64,000 nucleotides of DNA. Origin: Glandiceps talaboti (taxonomy: Eukaryota > Hemichordata > Enteropneusta > Spengelidae). The notes under the pieces are model-generated. The model was not told the origin of the DNA and made no database searches. It saw nothing but the letters and a program-made list of their open reading frames with translations. The stretch covers positions 35,304,332-35,368,331 of the forward strand of contig NC_135549.1 in NCBI RefSeq assembly GCF_964340395.1, read 5' to 3'. Shown in pieces: positions 19,801 to 30,987 of the stretch. Numbering within the stretch: position 1 is the first letter of the stretch; every line of letters starts with the position of its first letter. The translations under genes were made by a program, and so were the position numbers.

Positions 19801-21056
19801 TAGAATACTATCACAACAACACATGTACAATGTAGAATACTATCACAACAACACATATACAATGTAGAATACTATCACAACAACATGTCTATAATGTAGA
19901 ATACTATCACAACAACACATCTACAGTGTAGAATACTATCACAACAACACATCTACAATGTAGAATACTATCACAACAACACATCTACAATGTAGAATAC
20001 TTTCACAACAACATGTCTATAATGTAGAATACTACCACGACAACACATCTACAATGTAGAATACTATTACAACATGTCTACAATGTAGAATACTATCACA
20101 ACAACACATCTATGAATTGTAGAATACTTTCACAACATGTCTACAATGTAGAATACTTTCACAACAACACATCTACAATTTAGAATATTTTCACAACATG
20201 TCTACAATGTAGAATACTATCACAACAACACATCTATAATGTAGAATACTACCACAACAACACATCTACAATGTAGAATACTACCACAACAACACATCTA
20301 CAATGTAGAATACTTTCACAACAACATGTCTATAATGTAGAATACTATCACAACAACACATCTATGACTTGTAGAATACTTTCACAACATGTCTACAATG
20401 TAGAATACTTTCACAACAACACATCTACAATTTAGAATATTTTCACAACATGTCTACAATGTAGAATACTACCACAACAACACATCTACAATGTAGAATA
20501 CTACCACAACAACACATCTACAATGTAGAATACTTTCACAACACATCTACAATGTAGAATACTTTCACAACAACATGTCTACAGTGTAGAATACTATCAC
20601 AACAACACATCTATAATGTAGAATACTACAACAACACATCTATAATGTAGAATACTTTCACAACATGTCTACAATGTAGAATACTATCACAACAACATGT
20701 CTACAATGTAGAATACTATCACAACATGTCTACAATGTAGAATACTTTCACAACAACACGTCTACAATGTAGAATACTATCACAACAACACATCTATAAT
20801 GTAGAATACTATCACAACAACACATCTATAATGTAGAATACTATCACAACAACACATCTACAATGTAGAATACTATTACAACAACATGTCTACAGTGTAG
20901 AATACTATCACAACAACACATCTATAATGTAGAATACTATCACAACAACACATCTATTATGTAGAATACTATCACAACAACACATCTACAATGTAGAATA
21001 CTATCACAACAACATGTCTACAATGTAGAATACTATCACAACAACATGTCTACAAT
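16885..21056 (+). repeat. 32-bp minisatellite, left block, about 130 units
   Basis: The consensus is tagaatactatcacaacaac plus acatctacaatg. Recurrent two-state variants are acaacatgtct / acaacacatct, ctacaat / ctataat, and tatc / tttc / tacc. Each canonical unit holds a perfect 13-bp dyad, tctacaatgtaga. Longer-range copies are visible: a rare variant (agaacaccatgcc) recurs at 18,161 and 19,115, and a block around ctgcaatg recurs at about 17,088 and 17,568 (480 bp, 15 units). There is no coding potential. The array lies in the first recognised AP5B1 intron and continues after the MULE at 24,344. Confidence 0.97.
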
Positions 21057-21608
21057 GGTTCTAGGACAAACGCCCCCCGGACAAACGCCCCCGGACAAAT
21101 GCCCCCATAGGACAAATGCCCCCCGGACAAATGCCCCCCGATAGGACTGTTGTTGCCTACGAATAGAGATCAAAAATATCTAGATTTTGGGAAGTACACT
21201 TAAAATATGGGTTTATCACCTTTATTGTATTATTACCAAAAGCGTGCTTATAAAGCTTATAAGGCGTGCTAATAAAGCCGCTAATGGGGCTGAGAAAGGC
21301 GCATTGGGGCCGGCTTACCTAAAATACGCTCTTTATCACTTGTAAATTGTATTATTGATGAATGGATTGAAGCTGCCTGGGAAGATATTTAATTCAACCA
21401 AGAAATGTGTGATTTCGGTCGGTGATGTACTGATATTTTAAAATGACTAAACTCAAACACAATCATTGTTATATACACATACACATTTTATTTCGGGCAT
21501 TAGACTGAAATTGTGATGACAGTAAAGAAAAATACAAACAAACATAGTGTGATAAACATGGGATTTGATTTGATTTGTAAATAATGCAGTTAATAGGAAT
21601 TGCATAAG

Positions 21609-21830
21609 TGTAGAACTCCAGAATCTGATTGCATAAATACTAAACAGTACTACAATATTCAAAACTCAAGGTTGTGGGCTACTACCCGCAAAAAGTCAAG
21701 CACATGACGATTCTCGAAATCGGCAACAATTTGAGTAGAACTCTGGAATCTGATTTCATAAATGACAGTACTACAATATTCAAAACTGGAGGTTGTGGGC
21801 TATTCCCCGCAAAAAGTCCAGCACATGACG
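21609..21830. repeat. Tandem duplication inside the MULE (~127 bp)
   Basis: The segment at 21,609-21,710 and that at 21,736-21,830 share agtactacaatattcaaaac, ggttgtgggct and cgcaaaaagtc...gcacatgacg with few differences. The first copy also continues into ctcgaaatcggcaacaattt, related to the adjacent palindrome. Confidence 0.8.
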
Positions 21831-21931
21831 AAAAATATACAAGGAGTCAGAGACCAGGATCAGAGAAATTGTTGCCGAAATCGGCAACAATTTCTCTGAT
21901 CCTGGTCTCTGACTCCTTGTATATTTTTCGT
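21828..21931. repeat. Perfect palindrome, 51-bp arms, 2-bp spacer
   Basis: The left arm 21,828-21,878 is the exact reverse complement of 21,881-21,931, separated by aa. The right arm belongs to the transposase coding sequence (minus strand). The left arm is an inverted copy of it, and the transposase frame now ends inside the left arm. Confidence 0.95.
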
Positions 21932-22773
21932 TGTGGTGGTGTTGGGTCACCTGCGATGATCTGATTAATGATAACGTTGTTCAGAGCCTGCTCCCTCTTC
22001 AACACTTTGAGAAATTTCCAGATGTTAGGGTGATGTGATGTTATGTTAGCCTGCATATGGTTATGCCATCCTTCTACGGAATTGTTGGTCCGGGGAAGAT
22101 CATCGATCAGTCGGTCATGCATGTTCCACATCGTCATGGAAAAGCGAGGCGGTCGTCTGCCACGTCGGCGTCCTCTACCAATGTAAGTATCTTCAAAATA
22201 ATCAACGATGGGGTCTGCTTCTGCTGGCCATGGCATCTCCTGCTGTAATGTTTCAAATGAATCTAGGACTTCATCTTCTGGCACGAATGCAAGAGCTGGT
22301 AACATGCGAACACTCAATGCAAAGTCAGCATCAGACTGGTATAATTGTTGCAATCCTTCTGATTGAACTTTCCGATATATGTTCTGGGAGAGGTGGTAAA
22401 AACACCCTTTGACGGTGGTTTCTGGAAAGACATCCTTGATGGCACTGCTCGCAGACTGTTCATAGTCAATGAGCACACTACGTGGGTTTAGGTTAGGATG
22501 GATATTGTTGAGCTGTTGTAGAAGATGTCGATAAGTTTCACGTTGTTTGTTCGGGAGCAGGGCATACACGCATGGTATAACATGACCAGCACTTAAAGAA
22601 TGTATAGTGTTAAGTTGAAAAAACAACTCGGGAACGACTTTGAAAGTCCCATCAGCGAACCAGTCAGACGAATTTTCTAGAAGTCTCATATTTTGAGCAG
22701 TGGAAAATAACAGCATGCGCTGATCACTGTCTTCACTGTCATATAAAAGGAAATCCTCCCCATCAGCCATTTT
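21847..22773 (-). CDS. MULE transposase, exon 2 (catalytic domain)
   Basis: It encodes about 308 residues from KMADGEDFLL onward and moves the transposon by cut-and-paste DNA cleavage. Visible MULE features are WFADGTFKVVPELFFQLNTI (first catalytic Asp region), VYALLPNKQRETYRHLLQQL, LIDYEQSASSAIKDVFP (second acidic site) and GCFYHLSQNIYRKVQ (C/H motif), with NNSVEGWHNHMQAN further on (conserved Glu). An acceptor (ttttttgcag-like, ending at 22,774) allows in-phase joining to exon 1 across a 137-bp intron. The C-terminus is replaced by a short tail (DFGNNFSDPGL) produced by the inverted duplication at 21,828-21,931. The usual C-terminal segment of the family is thus lost. Confidence 0.85.
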   Translation of the reverse strand, partial: KMADGEDFLLYDSEDSDQRMLLFSTAQNMRLLENSSDWFADGTFKVVPELFFQLNTIHSLSAGHVIPCVYALLPNKQRETYRHLLQQLNNIHPNLNPRSVLIDYEQSASSAIKDVFPETTVKGCFYHLSQNIYRKVQSEGLQQLYQSDADFALSVRMLPALAFVPEDEVLDSFETLQQEMPWPAEADPIVDYFEDTYIGRGRRRGRRPPRFSMTMWNMHDRLIDDLPRTNNSVEGWHNHMQANITSHHPNIWKFLKVLKREQALNNVIINQIIAGDPTPPQRKIYKESETRIREIVADFGNNFSDPGL

Positions 22774-22910
22774 CTGCAAAAATGAAATTGAAATTACATG
22801 AGTACATATATCATAATTTATCACATGCATACTTAAAAACCGGGAACATACATTATTTTAGAAGGTATTGTAATCATGAAATTTATCAATATTTGATAAT
22901 TATTACATAC

Positions 22911-23348
22911 CTTGTACTAATCAGGAATCTCCATATCGGCAGCATTCTGTGGAATGGGATGAGGGGCACCATTGACTTGCTTATAACGTCTTATTCCGCG
23001 CCTAATATGTCTAATAGGTGGTATTTGAGTCGATGCTGCTTCAGATATATCCTGGACTGCCTGTGTAATAATTTGTTGTGCTGTCTCCTCAGTATCAATG
23101 GCTCTTCTCTTCATGTCTTGTCTGACGGTTAGGACTTCATGTCGACTTGGGTCAACAGCATGGGTATGGTCCTTTACATGACCTACCACTTCATTCCCAC
23201 GAACTTTCACTTTGGCCTTACAATTACTGTGTCTTCTCTTTTCGCATTCGTATGATACAACGCCATTAACTAGATCTTTCTGTTTCACGTAAACGTAACC
23301 TTGATAAACAAGTTTCATCTTCCCGTGATTACTGTGAACAAACTCCAT
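22911..23348 (-). CDS. MULE transposase, exon 1 (FLYWCH zinc finger)
   Basis: Starting at ATG 23,348 it encodes a FLYWCH-type zinc-binding domain: VYQGYVYVKQ, then SYECEKRRHSNCKAKVKV with two Cys, and VKDHTHAVD with two His (residues about 14-66). Such domains bind the transposon ends. A basic Arg-rich segment (IRHIRRGIRRYK) follows. A canonical donor (caag|gtatgt, cut after 22,911) follows two codons after an in-frame TAG at 22,917-22,919. Because exon 2 continues in the same phase, that TAG is best read as a single nonsense mutation, not the natural end. Confidence 0.8.
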
Positions 23349-23513
23349 GATAATACGCTGGTGCAGAGATATTTGAACGAACAGTTCTGAAGTTTGACTG
23401 TAAAAACTTTGATTTAAACTGCTCTTTTATAGGTATATTTCTTTGATATTTCAGACTTCACACCTTTTCGACCACTTACAGCACAGCAATTTAGTCTTTT
23501 TTTTCGTACACAC

Positions 23514-24230
23514 TACACCGCTCGAAATCACACCCATCTCATTCATACAACAATACATCTGATAAAACCATACTTTAAGTACACCGCTCGAAATCACACC
23601 CATCTTGCTCTTTTCATTCATAAAACAATAGAAGTAATAAAACCATATTTTAAGTACACCGCTCGAAATCAGTAATGCAGTAATTTTCCAGATACAACAA
23701 TGGCAACAAAAATGCAACATTTCTAAGTTTTTACGTTGATTACAACCTGACAGGACGTATATCATCATATTCATCAAATTGAAAGCAATCAGACTACGCA
23801 TTTTTTTTACTGTTTTTTTGAAGATATTTTACGAAGTGTACCTGCCTTCTTTATTAGTTAAAACGCCATTTTCAAAGTAGTTTATAAGTTTTCTGTCAGT
23901 TTGTTTTGATCATGGCCACACACATGGATAAGGACCGATACGTTGTTGTAATTCTGAAAAACTGTCGGTCCGAACAGAAATCTGTTGGTCTCGGGCCGAA
24001 GGACCGGCATTAATTTCGCACGCTGATCTCATTCGTACAACAATACATCTGATAAAACCATACTTTAAGTACACCGCTCGAAATCACACCCATCTTGCTC
24101 TTTTCATTCATAAAACAATAGAAGTGATAAAAACCAAATTTTAAGTACACCGCCTGAAATCACGTCTTTCAATAGCACTATAGTAGAAAGTCGTGAGCAT
24201 CCTTGGTCTTTTCATTTGTAATACAATAGA
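23514..24230. repeat. Internal ~75-100 bp repeats in the MULE left-hand region
   Basis: The segment acaccgctcgaaatcacacc followed by catct..., then ataaaaccatactttaagt, recurs at about 23,514, 23,580, 23,655, 24,066 and (diverged) 24,145. It lies between exon 1 and the terminal repeat, so it is upstream of the transposase start on the minus strand and may include promoter sequence. The intervening 23,800-24,020 shows no gene. Confidence 0.7.
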
Positions 24231-24343
24231 AGAGCCATAGTCCTACCGTAGGCATTTGTTCGGGGGCATTTGTCCGGGGGGCATTTGTCCTACGGGGGCA
24301 TTTGTCCGGGGGCGTTTGTCCAGGGGGCGTTTGTCCTGTTACC

Positions 24344-25498
24344 GTCTACAATGTAGAATACTATCACAACAACATGTCTATAATGTAGAATACTATCACA
24401 ACAACACATCTACAATGTAGAATACTTTCACAACAACACATCTACAATGCAGAATACTTTCACAACAACACATCTATAATGTAGAATACTATCGCAACAA
24501 CACATCTACAATGCAGAATACTACCACAACAACACATCTACAATGTAGAATACTATCACAACAACACATCTACAATGCAGAATACTACCACAACAACATG
24601 TCTATAATGTAGAATACTATCACAACAACACATCTACAATGTAAAATACTATCACAACAACACATCTATAATGTAGAATACTTTCACAACAACACATCTA
24701 CAATGTAGAATACTTTCACAACAACACATCTACAATGTAGAATACTATCACAACAACATGTCTACAATGTAGAATACTACCACAACAACATGTCTATAAT
24801 GTAGAATACTTTCACAACAACACATCTATAATGTAGAATACTTTCACAACAACATGTCTACAATGTAGAATACTATCACAACAACACATCTATAATGTAG
24901 AATACTTTCACAACAACATGTCTATAATGTAGAATACTTTCACAACAACATGTCTACAATGTAGAATACTATCACAACAACATGTCTACAATGTAGAATA
25001 CTATCACAACAACACATCTACAATGTAGAATACTACCACAACAACACATCTATAATGTAGAATACTTTCACAACAACATGTCTACAATGTAGAATACTAT
25101 CACAACAACACATCTATAATGTAGAATACTATCACAACAACACATCTACAATGTAGAATACTATCACAACAACATATCTATAATGTAGAATACTTTCACA
25201 ATAACATGTCTACAATGTAGAATACTTTCACAACAACACATCTACAATGTAGAATACTATCACAACAACATGTCTATAATGTAGAATACTTTCACAATAA
25301 CATGTCTATAATGTAGAATACTTTCACAACAACACATCTACAATGTAGAATACTATCACAACAACATGTCTATAATGTAGAATACTATCACAACAACATG
25401 TCTACAATGTAGAATTCTTTCACAACAACATGTCTACAATGTAGAATACTATCACAACATGTCTACAATGTAGAATGCTATCACAACAACACATCTAC
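24344..25498 (+). repeat. 32-bp minisatellite, right block, about 36 units
   Basis: This is the continuation of the array interrupted by the MULE. The same consensus and variants are present, with a higher share of ataatg and atgtct units. It ends 26 bases before the acceptor of AP5B1 exon B. Confidence 0.97.
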
Positions 25499-25524
25499 AA
25501 ATTGTTATTTGTCCTCTATTGCAG

Positions 25525-25660
25525 TCTGTTCTGATATTTTTACAACAACTACTGGTGAGCAGTGACCTGTGTAGTAATGATGGGTGGTCTCTTGGAAACT
25601 CACTTCTTAGCGTTTGTAGAAATGTGTTAAAGTATCATAACACAGACCTGGTTTTCAGAG
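25525..25660 (+). CDS. AP5B1: AP-5 complex subunit beta-1, exon B
   Basis: A strong acceptor (tttgtcctctattgcag, ending 25,524) and a perfect donor (cagag|gtaagg) bound 136 bases encoding SVLIFLQQLLVSSDLC through GNSLLSVCRNVLKYH to DLVFR. It joins exon A in phase 0 and leaves phase 1. The pattern FLQ...LL.VCR..L matches the human AP5B1 segment that begins NFLQAAAAHC and contains LLRVCRALLRA. It is helical-repeat (trunk domain) sequence. The minisatellite ends only 26 bases upstream, so the branch point of this intron must lie in or next to the array. Confidence 0.8.
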
Positions 25661-25959
25661 GTAAGGCTCAGATTTATTTCAATATTTAATGATGTAATTC
25701 ATATTCTGTTTTAGAAATTATCAGAATTATGTGAGCATGGTGAGAAAAGCTGAAGTAAACTGTAACTCAGTCATTACAGACATCATCAGATACGGAAATA
25801 GGAAAATCAATAACCACTGTGTGCTTTTCACCTCAGCAAACACAAAGCCTCCATGATTCCCATGATATTCTATTTCTGATGAATATGTGAAATTAATTCT
25901 TGTCAAAAAGTCCTTTTAGTCTTGAGAGGCTATTGTTTTATTAAAAACTAAATTGAGCT

Positions 25960-26230
25960 CATAAGATTCTGTAGTGCTATAGGCATGGTGCAGTGTTTGG
26001 CTGTGTGTGTGTGGATGAATTAAACTCCAAAACTGCTGGACAGATTGCCGTGGTATTTGATGGGGACATTACTTTTGGTGTCTAGTTAGGAAATTGTTCA
26101 AAGTAAAATGATCACATCACAGGTGTGGGGTTTGGGTCAAAAGAAGTGATTTTTGAACAAAAAACTTAAACTCAAACATTATGGAATAGATTGGTCTGAA
26201 ATTTGGTATTAGGGGTGTGGAAAGATAACA
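25960..26230 (+). repeat. Family T copy, left half, interrupted
   Basis: It starts at gtagtgctataggcatgg, with a short (TG)n, ccaaaactgctggacagatt and tctgaaatttggta. It continues after the 1.3-kb insertion at 27,549-27,830 with the ~115-bp units. The preceding 25,661-25,960 shows no gene. Confidence 0.7.
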
Positions 26231-27543
26231 CAGGGTTCGCACGGTCCTGGAAAACCCTGGAATTTCAAACCCTCCCTGGAAAACCCTGGAAAAATGCGCC
26301 CTACCCCTGGAAAACCCTGGGAAATGATCATGATCAATCGATCGATTAATATTGACGATCGTCATATCTGTGCTCGAGCCACCCATTCATATGATTCTGA
26401 ATCTCGTAAATGTGAAATGGCAAAAATATTTACAAAGTCTTTCACCACGGTGGTGAATCAAAATTCACGCCGATTAAACCCAGACAGTCAAACGATCGTT
26501 CCACAAGACACTTTGCCCCACAGACCATGCCAATGCGTAGTTGAATGGGTGCCGCAGTGTTTGTTTCGATCTTGTGTATATTGCTACTCCATCTCCCAGT
26601 CGTCATTTCAGGGACATGATATTGTAACAGTCCCGGCCAGGGGGTAACAGTAGGTCTGTTAACAATATTATCATAACATTGTAGCGAGTATCAAAGCATC
26701 ATCAACCACAATTGGAGATTGTTACAAGTTCGGCGCACGAGTCGACATACTACAAGCTCAGGCATGCCAATACTAGGGCTAGGGCCTAGGGAAGTGCAGT
26801 TGAATTTCCGGGTTGCGGAAGTACGGTTGTGACTTTTATGTCGTCGATAAATGGGTATTTGTGTTACATGTTCTAAAAATAAAAAATAAAAAAATAAAAG
26901 AATAAACTACTGTTTTATGTTGTCGGTACAGTAACATTCGTCAATGGTCAAGTTGAGTTGAGAAATCGCGTTCCGCAACTCGTGGCATCCGTACATAAAC
27001 ATCGAGACGCAAGCAATGAATGTATTCAGTTATTCATAGCTCGAAATTTCGTTACGTAAATGACGTTTTTATTCAGAATTTTGAAGAAAAAATTATTTTA
27101 GGTGACTTATTAATCTAGTAACATCAAACCATACAATAATGAGGATAAAAGTTTAGTTTTTAATTTATTTTTCTGGATATGTCTGAATTAAACTGACGAA
27201 TGCTGCGACTCAATCTTACACGATCAATGCACCAGCTTGACGAAACTGCTACTTAGGGGGTATGACAGAGGTTTCTCCGTTAATCTTAGCGTGCAAACGT
27301 GGTTTTGAAACCAACATCTTGCATAGTGTCGATTGTCTTTAAAATGTTTTGTGACATGTTATTTGGGAACTGTTGTTAATTTTTTCTCGTCCACATCAGA
27401 CAATTAGATGTCATTCAAAAAATATACTTTAGTGTCAACACCCCTGGAAAATGGCCAAAATCAATATGAATACCCCTGGAAAACTGACGAAAAACCCCTG
27501 GAAAGGCCTGGAATTTTGTTGTGCTTTAAGTGTACAAACCCTG
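26231..27543. mobile_element. 1.3-kb non-autonomous element with CAGGGTT termini
   Basis: It starts cagggttcgcacggtcctgg and ends ttaagtgtacaaaccctg. The termini are inverted (CAGGGTTCGCAC versus CAGGGTTTGTAC), and subterminal regions carry repeated cctggaaaaccctgg motifs on both ends. It splits a family T copy, and taaca is present on both sides (26,226-26,230 and 27,544-27,548), giving a 5-bp target duplication. No transposase ORF is visible, so it is a non-autonomous DNA transposon. Superfamily uncertain; hAT-like termini would predict 8 bp, so this is not a clean match. Confidence 0.75.
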
Positions 27544-27548
27544 TAACA

Positions 27549-28130
27549 GCAGGAATTCTTAGACAAGTGAACAATTTTCAAAAAATGTATGCAAATGTGT
27601 CTAGCAACAAGACCACGCCTATAGAAACAGCCATATGATGATGTATATTGCAAAGATAACATCAGGGATTCATAGACAATTAAATTTATATTCAAAAAAT
27701 GTATGCAAATATGTCTAGCAACATTATTATGCCCATAGTAACAGCCAAATGACCACATATATTGCAAAGATAACAACAGGGATGGATAGGCAGCTCGAAT
27801 GAACACCTATACCTAGCATGGATCAGTATGTGGATAAATATTTTTTAAAACTGTACAGTTGTGCTTCAGCCATTGGCACTATTTTTAGCACAATTGAACG
27901 GATAGCCATTGTGACATTGTGTGTATGTGTATAAAGAGACTTACTTAAAGTCAAAAACCACCCTACTGATCGCCTTGATATTTAGTGGGGAAATTACTTA
28001 GGACATGTAGATGGGAAATTCTTCAAATGAAAATGATCGCTTCAGAAATGTGCATTTTGGTTTGCAAAATGTGATTCTTGGTGTGAGAAAATGCTTTGTC
28101 TCAGCCTAGAAATGAAAGGTTATTGTTTTA
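27549..28130 (+). repeat. Family T copy, right half, plus a second fragment
   Basis: The ~115-bp units (tatgcaaatgtgtctagcaa, atagaaacagccatatgatg) resume after the insertion. A new partial start (agcacaattgaacggatag, about 27,888) with gtgtgtatgtgt and acttaaagtcaaaaaccacc follows to about 28,120. Confidence 0.65.
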
Positions 28131-29085
28131 TTGATGTCACAAAATAATGAAATCTTTTATGGGCTACTTCACATCTCAATGTCAATGGCACCAACTTAGA
28201 TTAACCTCTGTTTGAGGTTGCTTGGAAATACTGCTTTAGCACTGGTTCATTCATGCTACAGACATGATACGTGTAAAGAGTCTTGTCAATCTGTCTGTCT
28301 GCCTATGATAGTCAACCAATGATAGTATCATTGAGATTTGATGCATACTGATATTGTTACATGTACAGTAACAGACATGCACACAGTGCACAGATCACAT
28401 ACGAAAGTGCAAATTTGCCGCCATAACAATGAAAGGCCTAGCGTGGGAAGTATTTTGGAAGGCAGAATTTGCCTGTTGTCTCGTTGCGATATTATTTTTT
28501 TATTAGCGGGTTGTTCACCATTTCCATCACTCCTACCTGGCTTACTAGCCGGAGAAAAGAAATTAGTTATTTGCTGTTTACTCCCAGGGTTTACTCATAC
28601 TGAAACCGGCGGTTGTTCTCCGCTGTGTAGGCTATCTGCTGTACTATGTTGACATGTCAAACTATCGTTATTTGAGAAGAGACGTTGAATGTCAGGGGCA
28701 AACGGGAGTAGAGAATGAAATTTAAAAACCAGAAAATAGCAAAATTATGTCAAAATCAAAGGCTTGCCGACAGTCATGTACAAGAAGAATGGTCCTATCA
28801 AATTTGTGTACACTGCTCATGTGAACGGTCGTCCATTGCTATCTAATGGAAGTGTCAATCAAAATTAATGTCAACAACGTTGTCTATCTGTATGCTTCGA
28901 TACATTCGGAGCCAGAGTACATCAGTCCTGACAATGTCAATCAGGATATGTAGTCTACAATGCGATGTATAAATTACTTGCAAGTGTGACCTTCAAATGT
29001 GTTGGTAAAAAATTACCGGCAACTTCTTAGGTAGGTTACTTTGTGAATAGCGTTTCAGAAAACACATGCATACATCTATTTTTAG
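28131..29085. other. Intronic stretch without recognised features
   Basis: About 950 bases of unique-looking sequence. A 104-codon open frame at 28,338-28,652 has no homology that I recognise and no splice context, so I do not call it. Confidence 0.4.
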
Positions 29086-29925
29086 TTCCTGCCGGACGAA
29101 GTCCGGACGGGGACTTATGGATTGGGTTCCGTTTATCCGTGTGTCCGTCCGTCCGTCTGTCCGTCTGTCTGCAGCCGTTTCTTGGAGATGCCTGGACCGA
29201 TTTTTTTCAAACGTGGTACAGGGCAACATACCATGGCATACATATGCACGTCAATTTGTTTTATGATACGATCCAATATGGCCGCCTAGCAGCCATTTTG
29301 TTTGCAAATTTTCCCTGTCCAAAGCCATAACGCAGACATGCTTGAACAGATCTCATTCAAAGTTGCTATTAGGACAGTGTTATATGACATACATGTGCAT
29401 ATTCATTGTTGTCGTGATACGATCCAATATGTCTGCCTGACAGCCATTTTGTTTGCGAACTTTCCATGTCCAAAGCTATAACTCAGACATGCTTCAACAG
29501 ATCTCATTCAAAGTTGGTATTTGCACAGTGTTCTGTGACAGACATGTGCATATCCATTGTTGTCGTGATACGATCCAATATGGCTGCCTGGCAGCCATTT
29601 TGTTTGCAAATTTTCCGTATCCAAAGCCATAACTTAGACATGTTTGAACAGATCTCATTCAAAGTTGGTATTAGCACAGTGTTCTGTGACATACATGTGC
29701 ATATCCATTTTCATCGTGATACATCCGATATGGCTGCCTGGCAGCCATTTTGTTGGCAAAGTTTTCATGTCCAAAGCCATAACTCGGACATGCTTGAACA
29801 GAGTAGTGATCAAAAACAACCATATTAGGCCAAACAACATTAACCAGGTTTGACAATGACAACATAAACTGCCAGTTCCTAAAAACCCAATCATAGCGGG
29901 GACTATGTCATTTTCAATGACTTGT
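29086..29925 (+). repeat. Family R (151-bp periodic) copy 1
   Basis: It begins with a hairpin-prone ccggacgaagtccggac and an iterated gtccgtccgtctgtccg tract, then cttggagatgcctggaccga, then four tandem units of about 151 bp. The units contain gatacgatccaatatgg, cagccattttgtttgc and acatgcttgaacagatctca. It ends with catagcggggactatgtcat. The small ORFs through it (DGDLWIG..., SVCPSVRLSV) are simple translations of the repeat. Similar copies lie at 34.0-35.0 and 56.9-57.6 kb. Confidence 0.8.
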
Positions 29926-30779
29926 TTATATGGTGATACTTTGACCTAGGATATTTCTATACACATCTCAAACACTTTGTTGTTCTTATACCCATGACAC
30001 AGCAAACAGTCACCCTCTTCAGAAAGTATATGTATTTGAAATTTGTCGTGCAATTTGTAATTGTGTAAACATTGTAACATAAATACGGAAATGAGTTTCT
30101 GCTGAGTCGGCATTCAGCAACATCAGTTACAAAATAAATGTAAACATATGCATGTGTACGTGTCTCGGTAATTGTCAAGTGAACTCTCAATATTGCTCAC
30201 TAATTAGCTGGCAACATCGTTAAGTTGCTGTCCAGGAAATTAGTGTGATGACTGTAAACGAAATCACTTTCCGTTGGCTGCAGAAGTCTCCATTCAAATC
30301 AAGGTTATCAATCATCACAGAGCATAGTACAACATGTCCCTCGCTAATAGTAATACACCCATGGTCCACAACAGCGAAAGAGGTAACAACTGGTGTGACT
30401 GAATTCAGAACTTGTACGAATTTGTACGAAAAGAAAACACATGAATTCACGTTGGTCGACATGTCGACGTCAAGCATGTTGCATGGTTTGTCGAAAGTTA
30501 AACTGGGCATCACGACCACGAGTGAAATTGTTAACATGTCTTCGCTTATTTCTCGAATGCATGAACGTATACAGCAATAAAAAACACAAGGCAGTCTCTA
30601 CAACGTCAGCCATACAGTGATCGAACTATGCAATTAAATCGCTGAGGGTGTTTACGCCGGTGGATAATGGTGTCAAATTCTATGTGTGAACACATACAGC
30701 TGATCCCCTCTGTTTACTAGTCGTTCTCACCTATTTACGTCGTAGAAAAAAACCCACGAAAAAAGCAATATGAACATGC
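29926..30779. other. Intronic stretch without recognised features
   Basis: No gene or repeat that I can support. Overlapping open frames near 30,220-30,580 on both strands have no recognisable protein. Confidence 0.4.
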
Positions 30780-30932
30780 CTTTAAACTCAAAACCACTCA
30801 AGCGATTGCCTTGGTATTTGCTCCAGGGATATTACTTTTGGACTTTAGTTGGGAAATTGTTCAAATGAAAATGATCGCATCAGAGATGCCAAAAAATGTG
30901 ATTGTTAGCATAACTGAACAATAGGCATAGCA

Positions 30933-30987
<55 letters not shown>

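Larger units (their letters stand above)
21057..24343 (-). mobile_element. MULE-type DNA transposon with FLYWCH transposase, inserted in the 32-bp array
   Basis: This 3,287-bp element starts GGTTCTAGGACAAACG and ends with the inverse of GGTAACAGGACAAACG. Its terminal inverted repeats of about 90-105 bp are built from five or six tandem copies of ggacaaaygcccccc. Both flanks are the 32-bp minisatellite, and the 9-base gtctacaat is present on both sides (21,048-21,056 and 24,344-24,352). That is the 8-10 bp target duplication expected of Mutator-like elements. It carries a two-exon transposase on the minus strand. The copy is damaged by a nonsense codon and an inverted duplication, so it is probably immobile. 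Confidence 0.9.

Noticed and set aside
16885-25498. Possible CRISPR array (regular 32-bp repeats)
   Set aside because: Units are directly tandem with no unique spacers, no cas genes are present and the host is an animal. It is a minisatellite.
28338-28652. 104-codon plus-strand ORF in the second AP5B1 intron
   Set aside because: Low-similarity, Cys/Leu-rich sequence without splice sites or recognisable homology.
29043-29330. ORF with PSVRLSV-type repeats and similar ones at 34 and 57 kb
   Set aside because: They derive from the gtcc microsatellite and 151-bp units of a dispersed repeat, with frames not conserved between copies.
30245-30580. Overlapping plus- and minus-strand ORFs of about 105-111 codons
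   Set aside because: Complementary frames cover the same bases on both strands with no family recognised and no splice context; probably chance.
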